Source: Nakaseomyces glabratus
Lineage: Eukaryota; Ascomycota; Saccharomycetes; Saccharomycetales; Saccharomycetaceae
Direction: 5' to 3'
NCBI RefSeq assembly: GCF_010111755.1
Contig: NC_088955.1
Location: 186,001-250,000 of the forward strand
DNA: 64,000 nucleotides
Made by a program: the position numbers and the translations under genes. A model generated the notes under the pieces. The model saw only the letters and a list, made by a program, of their open reading frames with translations. It ran no database searches and was not told the origin of the DNA. Positions 8,522 through 19,586 of the stretch are shown in pieces; within the stretch, counting starts at the first letter, position 1, and every line of letters begins with the position of its first letter.

Positions 8522-9720
8522 GTTGAGTAACTGCTATTATGTATTGCTTTTACTTGTTACCTAGAAATATTTACAAGGGATGAGGACATGCAAATATCGA
8601 GTAATTGGAAGAACAGCTGCTGCTTTTTTATAGTTCTGATTCAGTTAAGAGAAAGTAAAACTTAGCAATTTTAGCTCCTCCATAATTCATATAACAGACA
8701 AGCCACGATGCCGAAAATGTCTAAGATAACTATTGTGTACCACAGATTTGCTAATTTCAAACTATAGCAACCTCGAGAAACTCAATAGAGAACCCTCATC
8801 GCTGATGCCCATTAAAAACGTAGTTGATAACGAGGACAATATGCAAGATTTGAACTGCAGCTACGTCATCACACTTTCATAAGTTTAAGTCGAAGGGTCC
8901 AATATGTGAAAATTTTGTAATTCTATGATGCACCCTCTAGGGTGATGGTGAACCAGGTAAGATGGTGATCTATCGCCGCACCTAAGGCCACTCGACGTTA
9001 AAATTATAAGGTAATTTGAACTGTGTTCACCCGCACTAACAAGAGAAACTCATTTGGCCATATTCCCACTAAGCCCTCTTATTAGATAATCGGTGATCCA
9101 CTGAAAACTATGCGTGCCTGTAGCTCGATGCCCATGTCTCATTGTTATCGGAGAACCGAGAATTTTTTGACATAAAAAAGTTTTCTTTCTTTATTGCCCA
9201 TAAAATCGTCAGACACTCTCGAGATGCCTATGTATTACCAATATTCGATGTTAAATTCTTTGTTTACTTCTCTATCTAGTCACTATTCGATATGCAATTA
9301 TATTTGTTCTAACTTGACATAAAAGTACGTATTTGCTCCATATTGGATTTGCATCTGGCCTTTGCAAAGCCCAGTTTTCAAAAGGGCACTAATTATTAAA
9401 CTTGAAGCGTAATGGAACTGCTTTCTGAGGTTTTTGGATTACTTATTGTGCCTTCTACTCTATAAAACAGCAAGTATTAATGTTACTGAAAAGCCTCTAC
9501 TGTACGATATTCATTTGCACAGTAGTTGTAAGTTATTGCACTTGGTCACACATGTAATTGCACACAAAACCTATCTAGTATTGATCTCAACTTCAGTACA
9601 CAAGAATTAATGATGAGTGATTGCTGAAGGAATATTGTTAATAGTTCTCTTACAAACGCTAACTGTTACATATTGTATACTGTATTTCATTCGGTAAGAA
9701 CAACCTCTACAAAAGGGGTC
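8522..9720. promoter_or_regulatory. YPS5 upstream spacer
   Basis: 1.2 kb of AT-rich DNA. TATAAAAA on the minus strand at 8625-8632 is the probable YPS5 TATA box. No other gene or RNA is seen. Confidence 0.5.
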
Positions 9721-11271
9721 TTACATAAAAATGGTAGCTAATATGGCAGCAACGCCAATCAAAATAATTGAATTCAATCTCAAAGGTGTGGCAGCATTAT
9801 CATAGCTTCTTCTCTCCAAACTGACCGCAGAACTGTTGGACGAGTTGCTTGAGTTAGAAACATTCGCTGGAGGTGCCATGTATGCTGTAGCCTCTGGGCC
9901 AAAAATGTCTCCAGTGACAGAGGAAATTGATGCTATAGCTGAAAAGGTGTTGTAGTATTGTGGTGCTTTTACAGCACTTGGGACAGTACTTTTTATTTCT
10001 TCAATCTGTGCAGGCAAAGAGGAATTGAAGTTTGCTTGAGCAATAGATACCTCGTTAGCTTCCAGATCGAAGACAGTGTACACGCTCCTCATAAAATTGT
10101 CACCAAGAATAACAAGATCGGACTCTGCACCACTTGGGATGATTTCAAGGTAGCACTTGCCCTTAACCTTCGTTGTGAACTCCTTAATGTCAACATATAT
10201 TAAGGCACCTCCAAGGTTGAACAACAATTTTGCATTGTCTTTCTTGCTGGGACACTTTGCCAGCCTGATACCATTACCATTTGGATCCACTGTAGCATTC
10301 ATCTGTTTTGCTACCACTTCAACAATCTCATCTGGAAATTCGGATATGGTCGTACCCGAATCGATTAATGCAGCTACCTTCTGGTCATAAAGAGTCATAT
10401 TACTACTCATACTTTGGTAACCAATACCATTTAAGGTAATATCGAGCTCGTAAGGCTTATTGACCACATCATATTCCGAGTTCACCAATGGCAGCGTATA
10501 CAATGTTCCAGTGTACTTGCTGTGATCGACAGCCCCAAAAAGAATAGAACCGTACTTGGACTTTGTATCATTTAAGTAAATGGAATAAGTAACTTTATCG
10601 ATGATTCCTTGCTCTTTCAGTTGTAAAGGCAGATTTGAATACTGGTAATTAGTAGCATTCGTAGTTCCGTTAGAATTTATAGAATATGTACTCTCCTCAG
10701 AAGGTAAGCTGACTCCCAGTACACCACTGCTAGAATTAGATATTTCTGCAACAGCAAAATTAACACCAGAGATATTCAATCCACCCAAACTAACCACATC
10801 AGTACCCCATGTACCTCTAACAAAGGACAGGTCCTCATAATATAAGAAGATATCTGTGTCATTGTTTTTGAAGGTTGATGAGCTACTCATATTGAAGAAA
10901 CCGTACTTCTTACAGTCCAAATTTCTTGCCTTCTTCCCAATTTGGTCAGGGTTTGTTGGAAAGCCAGAGTTATCAACAGGTTGTAAATCCTTACTCTTTG
11001 GTGCTTTCTTCTTGTTGGTCTTACAGTAAGGATTATCAGCACCACTGAACCACAAGTCAGCAGAGCCGGTATCAAGTTGTACAGATACCATCTGTGGAGG
11101 AGTACCGACAGCTAGTTGAACGATGTATTGATCAACATCATTTCTCAATGGCACTGGACTCAAATCGTCAGCTCTTTTCTCAAGTACACTGGCACTAGGA
11201 ACTCTGGTAAAGTCCAACTTCAAATAGGCCTGAGCACCAGCTAGCAATGTAAAGTATAATAATTCTTTCAT
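9721..11271 (-). CDS. YPS6: Yapsin, GPI-anchored aspartyl protease
   Basis: 516 residues from ATG 11271. Signal peptide MKELLYFTLLAGAQA; pro-segment ending LEKR; first motif DTGSA at Asp67, where Ala replaces the second Ser seen in the other copies; second motif DSGTT at Asp304; flap Tyr in LYYEDLSF. The region before the anchor is a short NSSNSSNSS run, then the dibasic LERRSYDN motif and a hydrophobic tail (LNSIILIGVAAILATIFM). The promoter has TATAAAAA at 11371-11378 (minus strand) abutting a CCCCT stress element at 11367-11371. Confidence 0.9.
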   Translation of the reverse strand: MKELLYFTLLAGAQAYLKLDFTRVPSASVLEKRADDLSPVPLRNDVDQYIVQLAVGTPPQMVSVQLDTGSADLWFSGADNPYCKTNKKKAPKSKDLQPVDNSGFPTNPDQIGKKARNLDCKKYGFFNMSSSSTFKNNDTDIFLYYEDLSFVRGTWGTDVVSLGGLNISGVNFAVAEISNSSSGVLGVSLPSEESTYSINSNGTTNATNYQYSNLPLQLKEQGIIDKVTYSIYLNDTKSKYGSILFGAVDHSKYTGTLYTLPLVNSEYDVVNKPYELDITLNGIGYQSMSSNMTLYDQKVAALIDSGTTISEFPDEIVEVVAKQMNATVDPNGNGIRLAKCPSKKDNAKLLFNLGGALIYVDIKEFTTKVKGKCYLEIIPSGAESDLVILGDNFMRSVYTVFDLEANEVSIAQANFNSSLPAQIEEIKSTVPSAVKAPQYYNTFSAIASISSVTGDIFGPEATAYMAPPANVSNSSNSSNSSAVSLERRSYDNAATPLRLNSIILIGVAAILATIFM

Positions 11272-12463
11272 ATTATCGTGTTGGTGTTGATGTTCATCAA
11301 TACATGAAATATAATTCGATTAAAAGACTCCAGCAAGATGTTACAACAAAAACAGTACAATTGCGGCCCCTTTTTATATGTACACGAAACTGACCGGGAA
11401 TTGATCTATAAAGGCTGAGCCATGAACCCCCAAAAGCTTTTATTAATTCAAACAGTGAATAAACAATGAGACTTATTTTTTTTTGAACCCTGATAGTGCA
11501 GAAGTTAGTTTATTATCTCACTGCATTGAACTGCGAAACCGAAATAGGCCTTTATGTTGAATAAAAGTCGAGGTTCGAGATAAGACTAAAACCCCAGCTA
11601 CGAAGAAGAGTGCTGGAAAAGGAAACAGCAATACTCCTATCTTTGTTTTTTATCAGTTGCATCAGAAGATCAGATACAGCATGCATCACAGTGCACCTGT
11701 AAAAAGCCATTGAGGAATACTTTCAAACTACATGGCCACCATCTTTAGTTCTTAGTAAATGTTAGAGCACCACTTCATGACAAAGAAGGGCTGTTAATAC
11801 CAATGTACTGCCTTTTAAACACCAGTCTTTCATAGTGGCTCATTTCACAACGCAATACAAAATTGAGAGTGGTCTCGTAATGTTTGCTGAGTGCTATATC
11901 CCCCTCAACCCCACAATTGTTTATGTGTACTACATAACCTACTGAAGAATTGAAGTCATAGCCCTGCTTCGAATTGTATGTAGCCAATACCATCAGTCAT
12001 AAATTGAAGTTTGTACTAATATCGAAAGTTAATTTAATTCTATATGCACGCGATTCACCAGTGACGTAATTTTTGTGAAAGATCACGACTGGTGTAAATC
12101 AAGTTCAGGCCATTTTTATTAGCAGCACTTGCTGTACAAGCACAATTAGAAAATACCACCTTACTCAAGCCACATTCACGATTGAGTAAACCATGACATT
12201 CTTGATAATCGGGAATAGTATGCCTAACTCCTAGCCTATACATTTAAGATGAAACTCTAGATAAAGTCAAAGGCAATGACATTTTTTGAGATATTTTAAG
12301 CAATGAAATTGGCAGTTGCACAAATTTTATTGATTTGTCTTAATACTGCAGATAGTAGTGATAATACCGTACACAAGAAACTGTAATGGTGTCTAGCTTA
12401 TCAGACTTATGTAAAAACAAAAAATTGCATTCAGAGTTGTATGTACCAATATATGATAATACT
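11272..12463. promoter_or_regulatory. YPS6 upstream spacer
   Basis: 1.2 kb between the YPS8 stop and the YPS6 start. TATAAAAA plus a stress element lie at 11367-11378. Two ATG-initiated leftward frames of 72 and 62 codons (11775-11993, 12055-12243) are the only sizeable ORFs. They show no family features and no similarity to yapsins, and are treated as chance. Confidence 0.5.
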
Positions 12464-14023
12464 TCATAAAGCTAGTGCAAAGAGAGATGCTAGAAAGAAC
12501 GCAATTAGTGATGAATTTTTCAAGGATGCCTGGTTTGAATAAACTCTTTTTTGAAGGTCAAAACGCGATGAGTTTAGAGTTCGATTTGATGAGCCATTTG
12601 TCTTATTGATCGGTGCCATGGACATTGTAGCTTCTGGCGCGAATATGTCTCCAGTAACAGCAGTAGCAGTAGCATGTTCTGAATATGTATTGTAGTACTG
12701 TGGCGCTCTGATTGCGCTTGGTACTGTACTTTTTATTGGTTCAATGTTCTCCGGTAACGATGAGTTAAAGTTGGCAGGAGCAATAGATATCTCTTTGTCC
12801 TCGAGATTATAGACTAGGTACACGCTTCTTAAGAAGTTATCACCGAAAATTATGGCATCATTACTTGTATCCTCATGAACTGCAAACTGCAAGTAGCATT
12901 TGCCCTTATGTTTATTCATCATTTGGTTTATATCGACAGCAACCTCTGCGCCGCTAAAGTTAAAGATCAGCTTCTTATTTTCCTTTTTGCTTGGACATTT
13001 TGGTAGTCTAATGCATTGGTCTTTGCCAGCAATGGTACCATTAACCTGTGCTGCAATTAAATCCCCAATATGTTTTGACACAACCGTTAAAGTAGTACCA
13101 GAATCAAGTAAAGCTGCAGATTTTTTGTCATACAAAGTAATATTTGCATCATTACCCTGTAATCCCAACCCATTCATTGTGATCTCTAATTGGAAAGGGT
13201 CTGTGAAGTTCTGGAACAAAGAATTGGCCAGTGGGAGCGTATATAGTGGACCGTTATAACGGTTATGGTCCACAGCTCCAAATAAAACAGAACCAAACTT
13301 AGATTTGCTGCTGTTCAAGTATAAAGAATATGCAATCTTATCAATTACTCCGTTCTGCTTTAAGGTAATTGGGAAATTAGCATATTGATGTGAATCGCTG
13401 ATGTTTTTCCTGCTACCAGCATAAGGACCATCGTATGTTGATTCGACATCTGGTAATCCTACACCAAGAACACCATTCGAAGAGTTGGCAAAGCTCCCCA
13501 AGGCAAAGTTCACATTGCTAATATTTAACTCATTGAAACTGACTACATCGGACCCCCAATTACCAGTAGCAAAGGACATATCAGCATAGGAAAGTAGGAA
13601 TTCCGAATCATTACGCTTAAACGTGGATGATTCACTGGAGTTAAACACGCCATATTTCTTACAATTCAAAGTCCTCGATGATTTTGGAACCTGGTTAGAT
13701 GCTGATGGATATCCTGAATCGTCTAATGGCTGAACATCCTTGCCCTTTGGTGCATACTTCTTATTCTCCTTGCAGAATGGATTGTCAGCACTTGGAAACC
13801 ATAGGTCAGAGGATCCGGTATCTAATTGCACAGTGATATTTTGAGGTGGCGTTCCAACCGCCAGTTGCACCAAATACAAATCGCCATCGTTCTTTAAGGG
13901 AACATTTACATATTCGTCATCCCTCTTTACCAAATCACTTGAGGCTTTAGGTGATTTCTCGAAATCCAACTTCAAATACGCCTGAGCAAATGCTAGCAAC
14001 GAGGTTACTACAATTGCTTTCAT
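12464..14023 (-). CDS. YPS8: Yapsin, GPI-anchored aspartyl protease
   Basis: 519 residues from ATG 14023. Signal peptide MKAIVVTSLLAFAQA; pro-segment ending LVKR; catalytic DTGSS at Asp68 and DSGTT at Asp307; flap Tyr in SYADMSF. The cysteine before the lysine-rich loop is in NPFC where most other copies have NPYC. The C-terminal region carries LQKRVYSN and then a hydrophobic tail (SSLIAFFLASLFALAL). The TATA box is probably TATATATA at 14155-14162. The number 8 rather than 7 follows the published naming as I recall it, in which YPS7 lies elsewhere. Confidence 0.9.
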   Translation of the reverse strand: MKAIVVTSLLAFAQAYLKLDFEKSPKASSDLVKRDDEYVNVPLKNDGDLYLVQLAVGTPPQNITVQLDTGSSDLWFPSADNPFCKENKKYAPKGKDVQPLDDSGYPSASNQVPKSSRTLNCKKYGVFNSSESSTFKRNDSEFLLSYADMSFATGNWGSDVVSFNELNISNVNFALGSFANSSNGVLGVGLPDVESTYDGPYAGSRKNISDSHQYANFPITLKQNGVIDKIAYSLYLNSSKSKFGSVLFGAVDHNRYNGPLYTLPLANSLFQNFTDPFQLEITMNGLGLQGNDANITLYDKKSAALLDSGTTLTVVSKHIGDLIAAQVNGTIAGKDQCIRLPKCPSKKENKKLIFNFSGAEVAVDINQMMNKHKGKCYLQFAVHEDTSNDAIIFGDNFLRSVYLVYNLEDKEISIAPANFNSSLPENIEPIKSTVPSAIRAPQYYNTYSEHATATAVTGDIFAPEATMSMAPINKTNGSSNRTLNSSRFDLQKRVYSNQASLKNSSLIAFFLASLFALAL

Positions 14024-14546
14024 GTTGATTAGCGAACCTACACTTTTATTCTATACTTGATTTACTCACTAAGATATATTCTCAAAAAGTACCACAACAA
14101 TAACAATTCATAGATAATCTTATGGATTGCTTGGAACCTGATTTAAGGTGCTTCTATATATATGGGATACAAAAGGACGTGCTAAAACCTCAAGTTGTAA
14201 TCTAGACTCTTTCTCCATCTTTTAAATTATAGGGATTTACTAAGGTGACTGAAGTAAAGTACGGGCATCATCCCTTACTTGATGATTGATGATCACGACT
14301 CATTCTGTGCTTAAATCATACGCAAATGATATAATGATGTGACTGTAATTAACAAGCCCACTAGCAATGACCCAAATATAAATTATAGTCAACCAATGAT
14401 AAGAAGTAATTGCAAAATTATAGATAAGATAAGAACACTGTTTTAGTACTAAGTAATATGATCGTTAAATTATTGAATTAAATTAGAGTTTATAAAAACG
14501 AGTAACTTAAATAAAGCTATCCATAGACATTAACACCACCTCGTAT
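14024..14546. promoter_or_regulatory. YPS8 upstream spacer
   Basis: The shortest spacer between two leftward yapsins (523 bp). TATATATA at 14155-14162 is the probable TATA box of YPS8, about 130 bp upstream of its ATG. Nothing else is seen. Confidence 0.5.
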
Positions 14547-16112
14547 CTATAAGAACATGGCGGTGATGGCAGCTGCGATCATAATGAGTATGGCAGAGTT
14601 GGCTTGCAATGAAGAACTGCTGTTTGGGTATGTTCTTTTCTTCATTTGTACTCTGGAGTAGTTAGAAGATGAGTTGAAAGTAGAGTTTAATGAAGAGTTT
14701 CTAGAAGCATTAGCTGGAGCAGCCATGGACATAGTGGCCTCTGGTGCAAAGATGTTACCAGTGACTGCAGTGGCAGTTGGGTCAGCTGAGAATGTGTTGT
14801 AGTATTGTGGAGCCAGCACAGCGCTAGGGACAGTATCCTTGATTTCTTCAATATCTGGTTTCAGAGATGAATTGTAGTTAGCTTGAGCCAATGAAAGTTC
14901 CTTGTCATCCAAGTTGAAGACAGTGTAGACATTGTTCATGAAGTTGTCACCAAGAAGAGCGAAGTTAATACCATCAAGGGCAGAGAATTGTAGGTAACAC
15001 TTACCCTTGTGCTTTTCCATGAAATCAGTCACATTTACGGAAAACTCAGCACCACTAAAGTTGAAGATCAACTTTTGGTTGTCCTTCTTGCTTGGACATT
15101 TTGGAAGTTTGATACAGTTACCCTTACCATCGACTGTACCATTGACTTGTTGGGCCACAAGATCAGCAACATCCCTTGGCAACAAAGAAATAGTACTACC
15201 AGAGTCAAGCAAAGTTGGCAATTTTTGATCATACAAAGTGATGTTGTCAGTCTTACCAACCAAACCTACACCATTCATGGTGATCTCAAATTGGAAAGGG
15301 TCACTGCCTTCCTTGTATTTGGAGTTAACCAATGGGAAGGTGTACAAAGGACCTTGGTACTTGCTGTGGTCAACAGCACCGAAAAGAATGGAACCATACT
15401 TAGAGCCGGTCTCATTCAAGTAAATAGAGTAAGCAATCTTCTCAATCAAACCTTCCTCCTTTAATCTAATTGGGAAGTTGGAGTACTGGTAGTTGCTTGG
15501 ACCAGTGACATTAGAAGAATAGTTGAAAGTAGATTCTTCTCCTGGCAAACCAACACCTAGGATACCGGTACTGGTGTTGGTCATTGGACTAACACCAATG
15601 CTCAAATTGCTCAAGTTCAGGTTACCGACACTGACAGAGTCGGTACCCCAGGTACCTCTAACGAAACCATTGTCACCATAGGTGATGAACAAGTCGGTAC
15701 CGTTAGAATTGAATGTAGAAGATTCGTTACGGTTGTAGAAGCCGTACTTCTTACAGTCTAATGTTCTGTCAGACTTTGGAACTTGGTTTGGAGTCCTTGG
15801 GTAATCGTCACCTGGGCTTTCCAAGTCCTTCTTCTTTGGAGCCTTGTTCTTGTTGTTCTTACAGTATGGGTTAGATTCCTCAATGACGAACAAGTCAGAA
15901 GAACCGGTGTCGATTTGTAGCAAGACCTTCTGAGGAGGAGTACCAACGGCAACTTCGACAATGTATTGGTCCTTGTCGAAGGTTAATTGAGCGGCTTCAG
16001 GGTCGACGACATCTCTCTTGGCCAAATCACTGCCTGGGGTCTTGGTGAAGTCCAACTTCACATAAGCTTGAGCGTAGGCTAGCAACGATAGCAGAACAAG
16101 TGGTTTCACCAT
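14547..16112 (-). CDS. YPS9: Yapsin, GPI-anchored aspartyl protease, strongly codon-biased
   Basis: 521 residues from ATG 16112; the frame from 16118 opens with TTG. Signal peptide MVKPLVLLSLLAYAQA; pro-segment ending LAKR; catalytic DTGSS at Asp68 and DSGST at Asp303; flap Tyr in TYGDNGF. After the first motif the sequence is DLFVIEES where the left-pointing siblings have DLWF, so the S1 pocket wall differs. The C-terminus has MKKRTYPN and a hydrophobic GPI tail. Codon use is dominated by AAG, GGT, TTG and other preferred yeast codons, much more so than YPS4-6, suggesting high expression. The promoter has three STREs and one PDRE-like site. Confidence 0.9.
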   Translation of the reverse strand: MVKPLVLLSLLAYAQAYVKLDFTKTPGSDLAKRDVVDPEAAQLTFDKDQYIVEVAVGTPPQKVLLQIDTGSSDLFVIEESNPYCKNNKNKAPKKKDLESPGDDYPRTPNQVPKSDRTLDCKKYGFYNRNESSTFNSNGTDLFITYGDNGFVRGTWGTDSVSVGNLNLSNLSIGVSPMTNTSTGILGVGLPGEESTFNYSSNVTGPSNYQYSNFPIRLKEEGLIEKIAYSIYLNETGSKYGSILFGAVDHSKYQGPLYTFPLVNSKYKEGSDPFQFEITMNGVGLVGKTDNITLYDQKLPTLLDSGSTISLLPRDVADLVAQQVNGTVDGKGNCIKLPKCPSKKDNQKLIFNFSGAEFSVNVTDFMEKHKGKCYLQFSALDGINFALLGDNFMNNVYTVFNLDDKELSLAQANYNSSLKPDIEEIKDTVPSAVLAPQYYNTFSADPTATAVTGNIFAPEATMSMAAPANASRNSSLNSTFNSSSNYSRVQMKKRTYPNSSSSLQANSAILIMIAAAITAMFL

Positions 16113-17179
16113 TTTCAAATAGTTTTAATCTTGTAGTTATAATAATTTGCGCAAGATCAGATGAAAATCGCTGTAATCTGTTCTACTTCTAGAAATAATA
16201 ACCAAGAAAGGAGCTGATATAGTGTTATCCAACTACCACTAACTGCAAGTCATCTCCTTTTATACTGGAAGAACCGAATGTAGGCTTTAATCTCGACCCA
16301 AGATTAGATGAAGTTATTAGCGTTGAGAATGAAGGGGGGCTTGATTTCATTTAGAATATTGTATGCGTATGTGTGTCCAGGACACGAGAGCACCATTCTA
16401 GGATGCCCTCTTCGCATGCAAATCTCTTCATGGGCATCGAGAAAGGGAGGTTAATCGATGCTACCATTTGGAGTGCGATGGATCCAAGCTATGACTTGAT
16501 CTGGAACATTTATTAAAGGGGGAAGGGTGACCAATAGTGTATGGCTCCGTGGATTAAAAAGCAAAGTTGCTTAAGTGTTGGCTAAGAGAAGTCATTAATA
16601 AAAATGGACCCATGAGTTAGTACTCAATCCGGTAAAAGAGGGAGGAAGGGATAGAAGAACGGATACTATCAAGTTCAACCCGGGGGGGGGAGGGGAGTCA
16701 AAGAGGGTCAATAAGAAGAAAACTGTCACCATAAAGAAAAGAAAGTAGGCTTTTGCACAGTAGAGATTGACTTCTGAGGGATTTACCTTCGAACAGTCAT
16801 TGATAACGTTTGAAAGCTAATGGATGAGAGGGTTAATCCAACCGTTTCGTGTTTTCAGTAGAATTGCTTTTGGTGGAACGAGCTTTCAATGAACGACGCA
16901 GTCCTATTTGCTAATGGTTCTTGTAATTAAGTCACCCAGCTGACGATAAATTACACAGCGAAGCACAAGAGTTGCTGAGTGGAGACATTATTCAAACTTA
17001 CTTTACCAAATGTTGTTGATGTCATGAAATGTAATGTGGACAAATCCAACGCCATAAGAGGCAGCCAGGGCACGTTCACGCGTTGCAATATTGTTACTTT
17101 AAGTTTTGTATATCTTATTCTATGAAATGGGAGCATGATTGAAAGTAGTACAGAAGAACAGGGTTATAAAAATAGAATA
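16113..17179 (-). promoter_or_regulatory. YPS9 promoter region with STREs and a PDRE-like site
   Basis: TATAAAAGG (minus strand, 16256-16264) is the likely TATA box. AGGGG stress elements occur at 16333-16337, 16517-16521 and 16691-16695, the last next to a run of nine G (16682-16690). TCCGTGGA at 16546-16553 fits the Pdr1/Pdr3 element TCCRYGGA exactly. The motifs are seen in the sequence; regulation by stress and Pdr1 is inferred. Confidence 0.5.
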
Positions 17180-18697
17180 TTACATAAATAATGTTGTAAT
17201 TGCTGCTAGTACTAGGACGATTGACAGTGTTGAAGATCTTGCAGAATTGTTTTCGTAGTTCAAGGCTCTTCTCGATAAGTTGCTGGAGTTGCTTTGGTTC
17301 TTTGGAGCCATCGAAGCTGTAGCAGTGGCATCGAAGATGTTACCAACCACCTGAGTAGCGTTATCGTACGCCGAGAATGTGTTGTAGTATTGAGGTGCTT
17401 TGATTGCGCTTGGTACAGTACTCTTGATCTCTTCTACATCTGCTGGCAGCGAGCTGTTGAAGTTAGCTCTTGCGATAGATAACTCCTGGGCCTCTAGATC
17501 AAACACAGTGTAGACTTGTCTCAAGAAAGTATCACCCAGCAGTAGACCTGGTCCGTTGTTTGGTGGAGCGACCATTAAGTCCAAGTAACACTTGCCACTT
17601 TTCTTCTGATAGAATTGTTTTAGAGGAATGGCAATCTCTACACCGTTGAAGTTGAATACAACCTCTCTGGTGTCCTTCTTGCTTGGACATTTTGGCAGTC
17701 TGATGGCTTCCGTCTTATTATCAATAGTACCGTTGACCTGTGAGGCAATCACCTGGGCCATTGTGTAAGGAACATAGGAGTAACTAGTACCAGAGTCGAA
17801 GAGTGCTGGCAGTTTCTGAGTGTATAAGGTTGTGTTCGTGTTGGTAGTGTTATCTCTGATTCCCAAACCATTCAATGTAACTTCCAAATCAGCAATGACT
17901 CCGGGCGATTTCTGGTACTTGCTGTTCACCAATGGTATGGTGTATAGTTGCCCTACATACTTGCTGTGATCAACACCACCAAACAGGATTTGACCATATT
18001 TGGACTTAGTGTCGTTCAAGTATAGAGAATAAGTGACTTTACTGATGGCACCTTTCTGCTTCAAGATCTGTGGGAAATTAGGGTACTGGAACCTAGGAGA
18101 GTCATCTTGCTTAATGTCTGTGTCATAAGAGGCCTCCAAAGGTGTTAGGCCCACACCAAGCACTGAGTTGGATGAGTTTGAGAAGTATGCTAGACCGAAG
18201 TTCAGTCCAGAGATGTTCAAACCATTGAGGTACAAGTTATCCGTGGCCCACACACCTTCAGCGTAGGATGAGTCCAAGTAGCTGATGAAAAACTCTGTCT
18301 TATTTGAGTTGAAAGTAGTCGAGGCACTTGAGTTGAACAACCCGAACTCAGCACAGTCTAGGTTTCTCAACGATTTGGGAACCTGTGCAGGTGACGTAGG
18401 TCTAGTACCTGCATCTAAGGAGGCAATGCTCTTTGGTGCTTGCTTCTTGTTCGCCTTACAGTAAGGGTTAGTAGAGTCTGGGAACCACAAATCAGACGAA
18501 CCCGTGTCCAACTGCGCAGTGATATTTTGAGGCGGAGTACCGACTGAGAGCTGTATGTTGTATAGCATAGCCTTTTGGCTGTTGATAAGCTTGACATCCT
18601 GCACGTCACGTTTGACTAGATCATCTCCATGCGACTTCTCGAAGTCAAGCGCAACATAGGCCTGGGCAACCGATAGAAAAGGAACCAAGAATAACAT
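17180..18697 (-). CDS. YPS10: Yapsin, GPI-anchored aspartyl protease
   Basis: 505 residues from ATG 18697. Signal peptide MLFLVPFLSVAQA; pro-segment ending LVKR; catalytic DTGSS at Asp64 and DSGTS at Asp301; the flap reads SYLDSSYAEGVWATD, with Leu after Tyr and Ala in place of the usual WGTD Gly. The lysine loop after NPYC is shorter than in its neighbours. The C-terminus has LSRRALNYEN and a hydrophobic tail (STLSIVLVLAAITTLFM). It is the last of the leftward genes and is divergent from YPS11. A TATATATAT stretch at 18789-18797 is the likely TATA box. Confidence 0.9.
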   Translation of the reverse strand: MLFLVPFLSVAQAYVALDFEKSHGDDLVKRDVQDVKLINSQKAMLYNIQLSVGTPPQNITAQLDTGSSDLWFPDSTNPYCKANKKQAPKSIASLDAGTRPTSPAQVPKSLRNLDCAEFGLFNSSASTTFNSNKTEFFISYLDSSYAEGVWATDNLYLNGLNISGLNFGLAYFSNSSNSVLGVGLTPLEASYDTDIKQDDSPRFQYPNFPQILKQKGAISKVTYSLYLNDTKSKYGQILFGGVDHSKYVGQLYTIPLVNSKYQKSPGVIADLEVTLNGLGIRDNTTNTNTTLYTQKLPALFDSGTSYSYVPYTMAQVIASQVNGTIDNKTEAIRLPKCPSKKDTREVVFNFNGVEIAIPLKQFYQKKSGKCYLDLMVAPPNNGPGLLLGDTFLRQVYTVFDLEAQELSIARANFNSSLPADVEEIKSTVPSAIKAPQYYNTFSAYDNATQVVGNIFDATATASMAPKNQSNSSNLSRRALNYENNSARSSTLSIVLVLAAITTLFM

Positions 18698-19586
18698 TTT
18701 GACTGTGGGCCGCTTATCTGATCTTCTAAACTACCCTCGTCCCCCCACATGTTCAGCCCCGATTAAATCACATCACATACACATGCTGTATATATATTAC
18801 TTCCCCGCTGACCAAAGCCTACTCACCATGCCAATCCCTATGACTACTATCACTTTCTGAGCAAATGACCAATCACAAACGGTAAGTCATTTGATTTACG
18901 GTATTCTGCACATGCACAAGAATGTAGGACAAATTTGATAAAAATGTACATAAACTCTCAGAAAAACATGCACAACTGTTGAAAAGGGAGGAAAAAAGAG
19001 ATCTGAAATGACGTCATTTGTACATATATTATCTATGAAAGGACAAATTAGCGGTGTTTCTACGTATGTTTCTTTGGATTCTGTAATAAATTATGTGATG
19101 GGAGTTGTGATGGTCGAGGAAACCGTACTGCTCCTCCATTAATAGTAGTTCTGTTATTGAAGATATTCGCAGCAGGCTGCAACCAATAACGGATATTAGC
19201 CATGTTGAGCCAAGGTAAACGAGGCTTGCCTCTTTTCTATTCTCTGAGATGTCAGTTTGGAGGTTAGGCAGGATCTTAGGAAGGCAGTGAAGCTCAGAGA
19301 GCATGAGGGTTGAAGAAAAGAAAAGGTTTGTACCCAGGATTTGCAGCGAGCAGCCCCTCCTCATCGCAACGAAATGACAAATAATTTCGTTATGCTCTCC
19401 AACAACCCTTATGGGTGACTTTAATTAGTGATCTATTGATTCATGGATCAAATAAATCTTGGGTCAACAGTTACCAACAAAAAAATTCAAATATATAAGA
19501 GGTTATATTTAAACTTGATCTGGTTTGTGTATTGCTTCTGTTCTTGAGGCCTGAAAGAGGACACACACCGATTCACGGATATAGAC
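18698..19586. promoter_or_regulatory. Divergent promoter region between YPS10 and YPS11
   Basis: 889 bp shared by two divergent yapsins. TATA candidates: TATATATAT at 18789-18797 for YPS10, and TATATAAG at 19492-19499 for YPS11. A leftward 111-codon frame (19029-19364) lies in the middle but has no recognisable features. Confidence 0.5.

Noticed and set aside
11775..12243. Two leftward ORFs of 72 and 62 codons between YPS8 and YPS6
   Set aside because: Both begin with ATG but show no yapsin similarity, no signal peptide and no promoter. I looked for a decayed yapsin and saw none.
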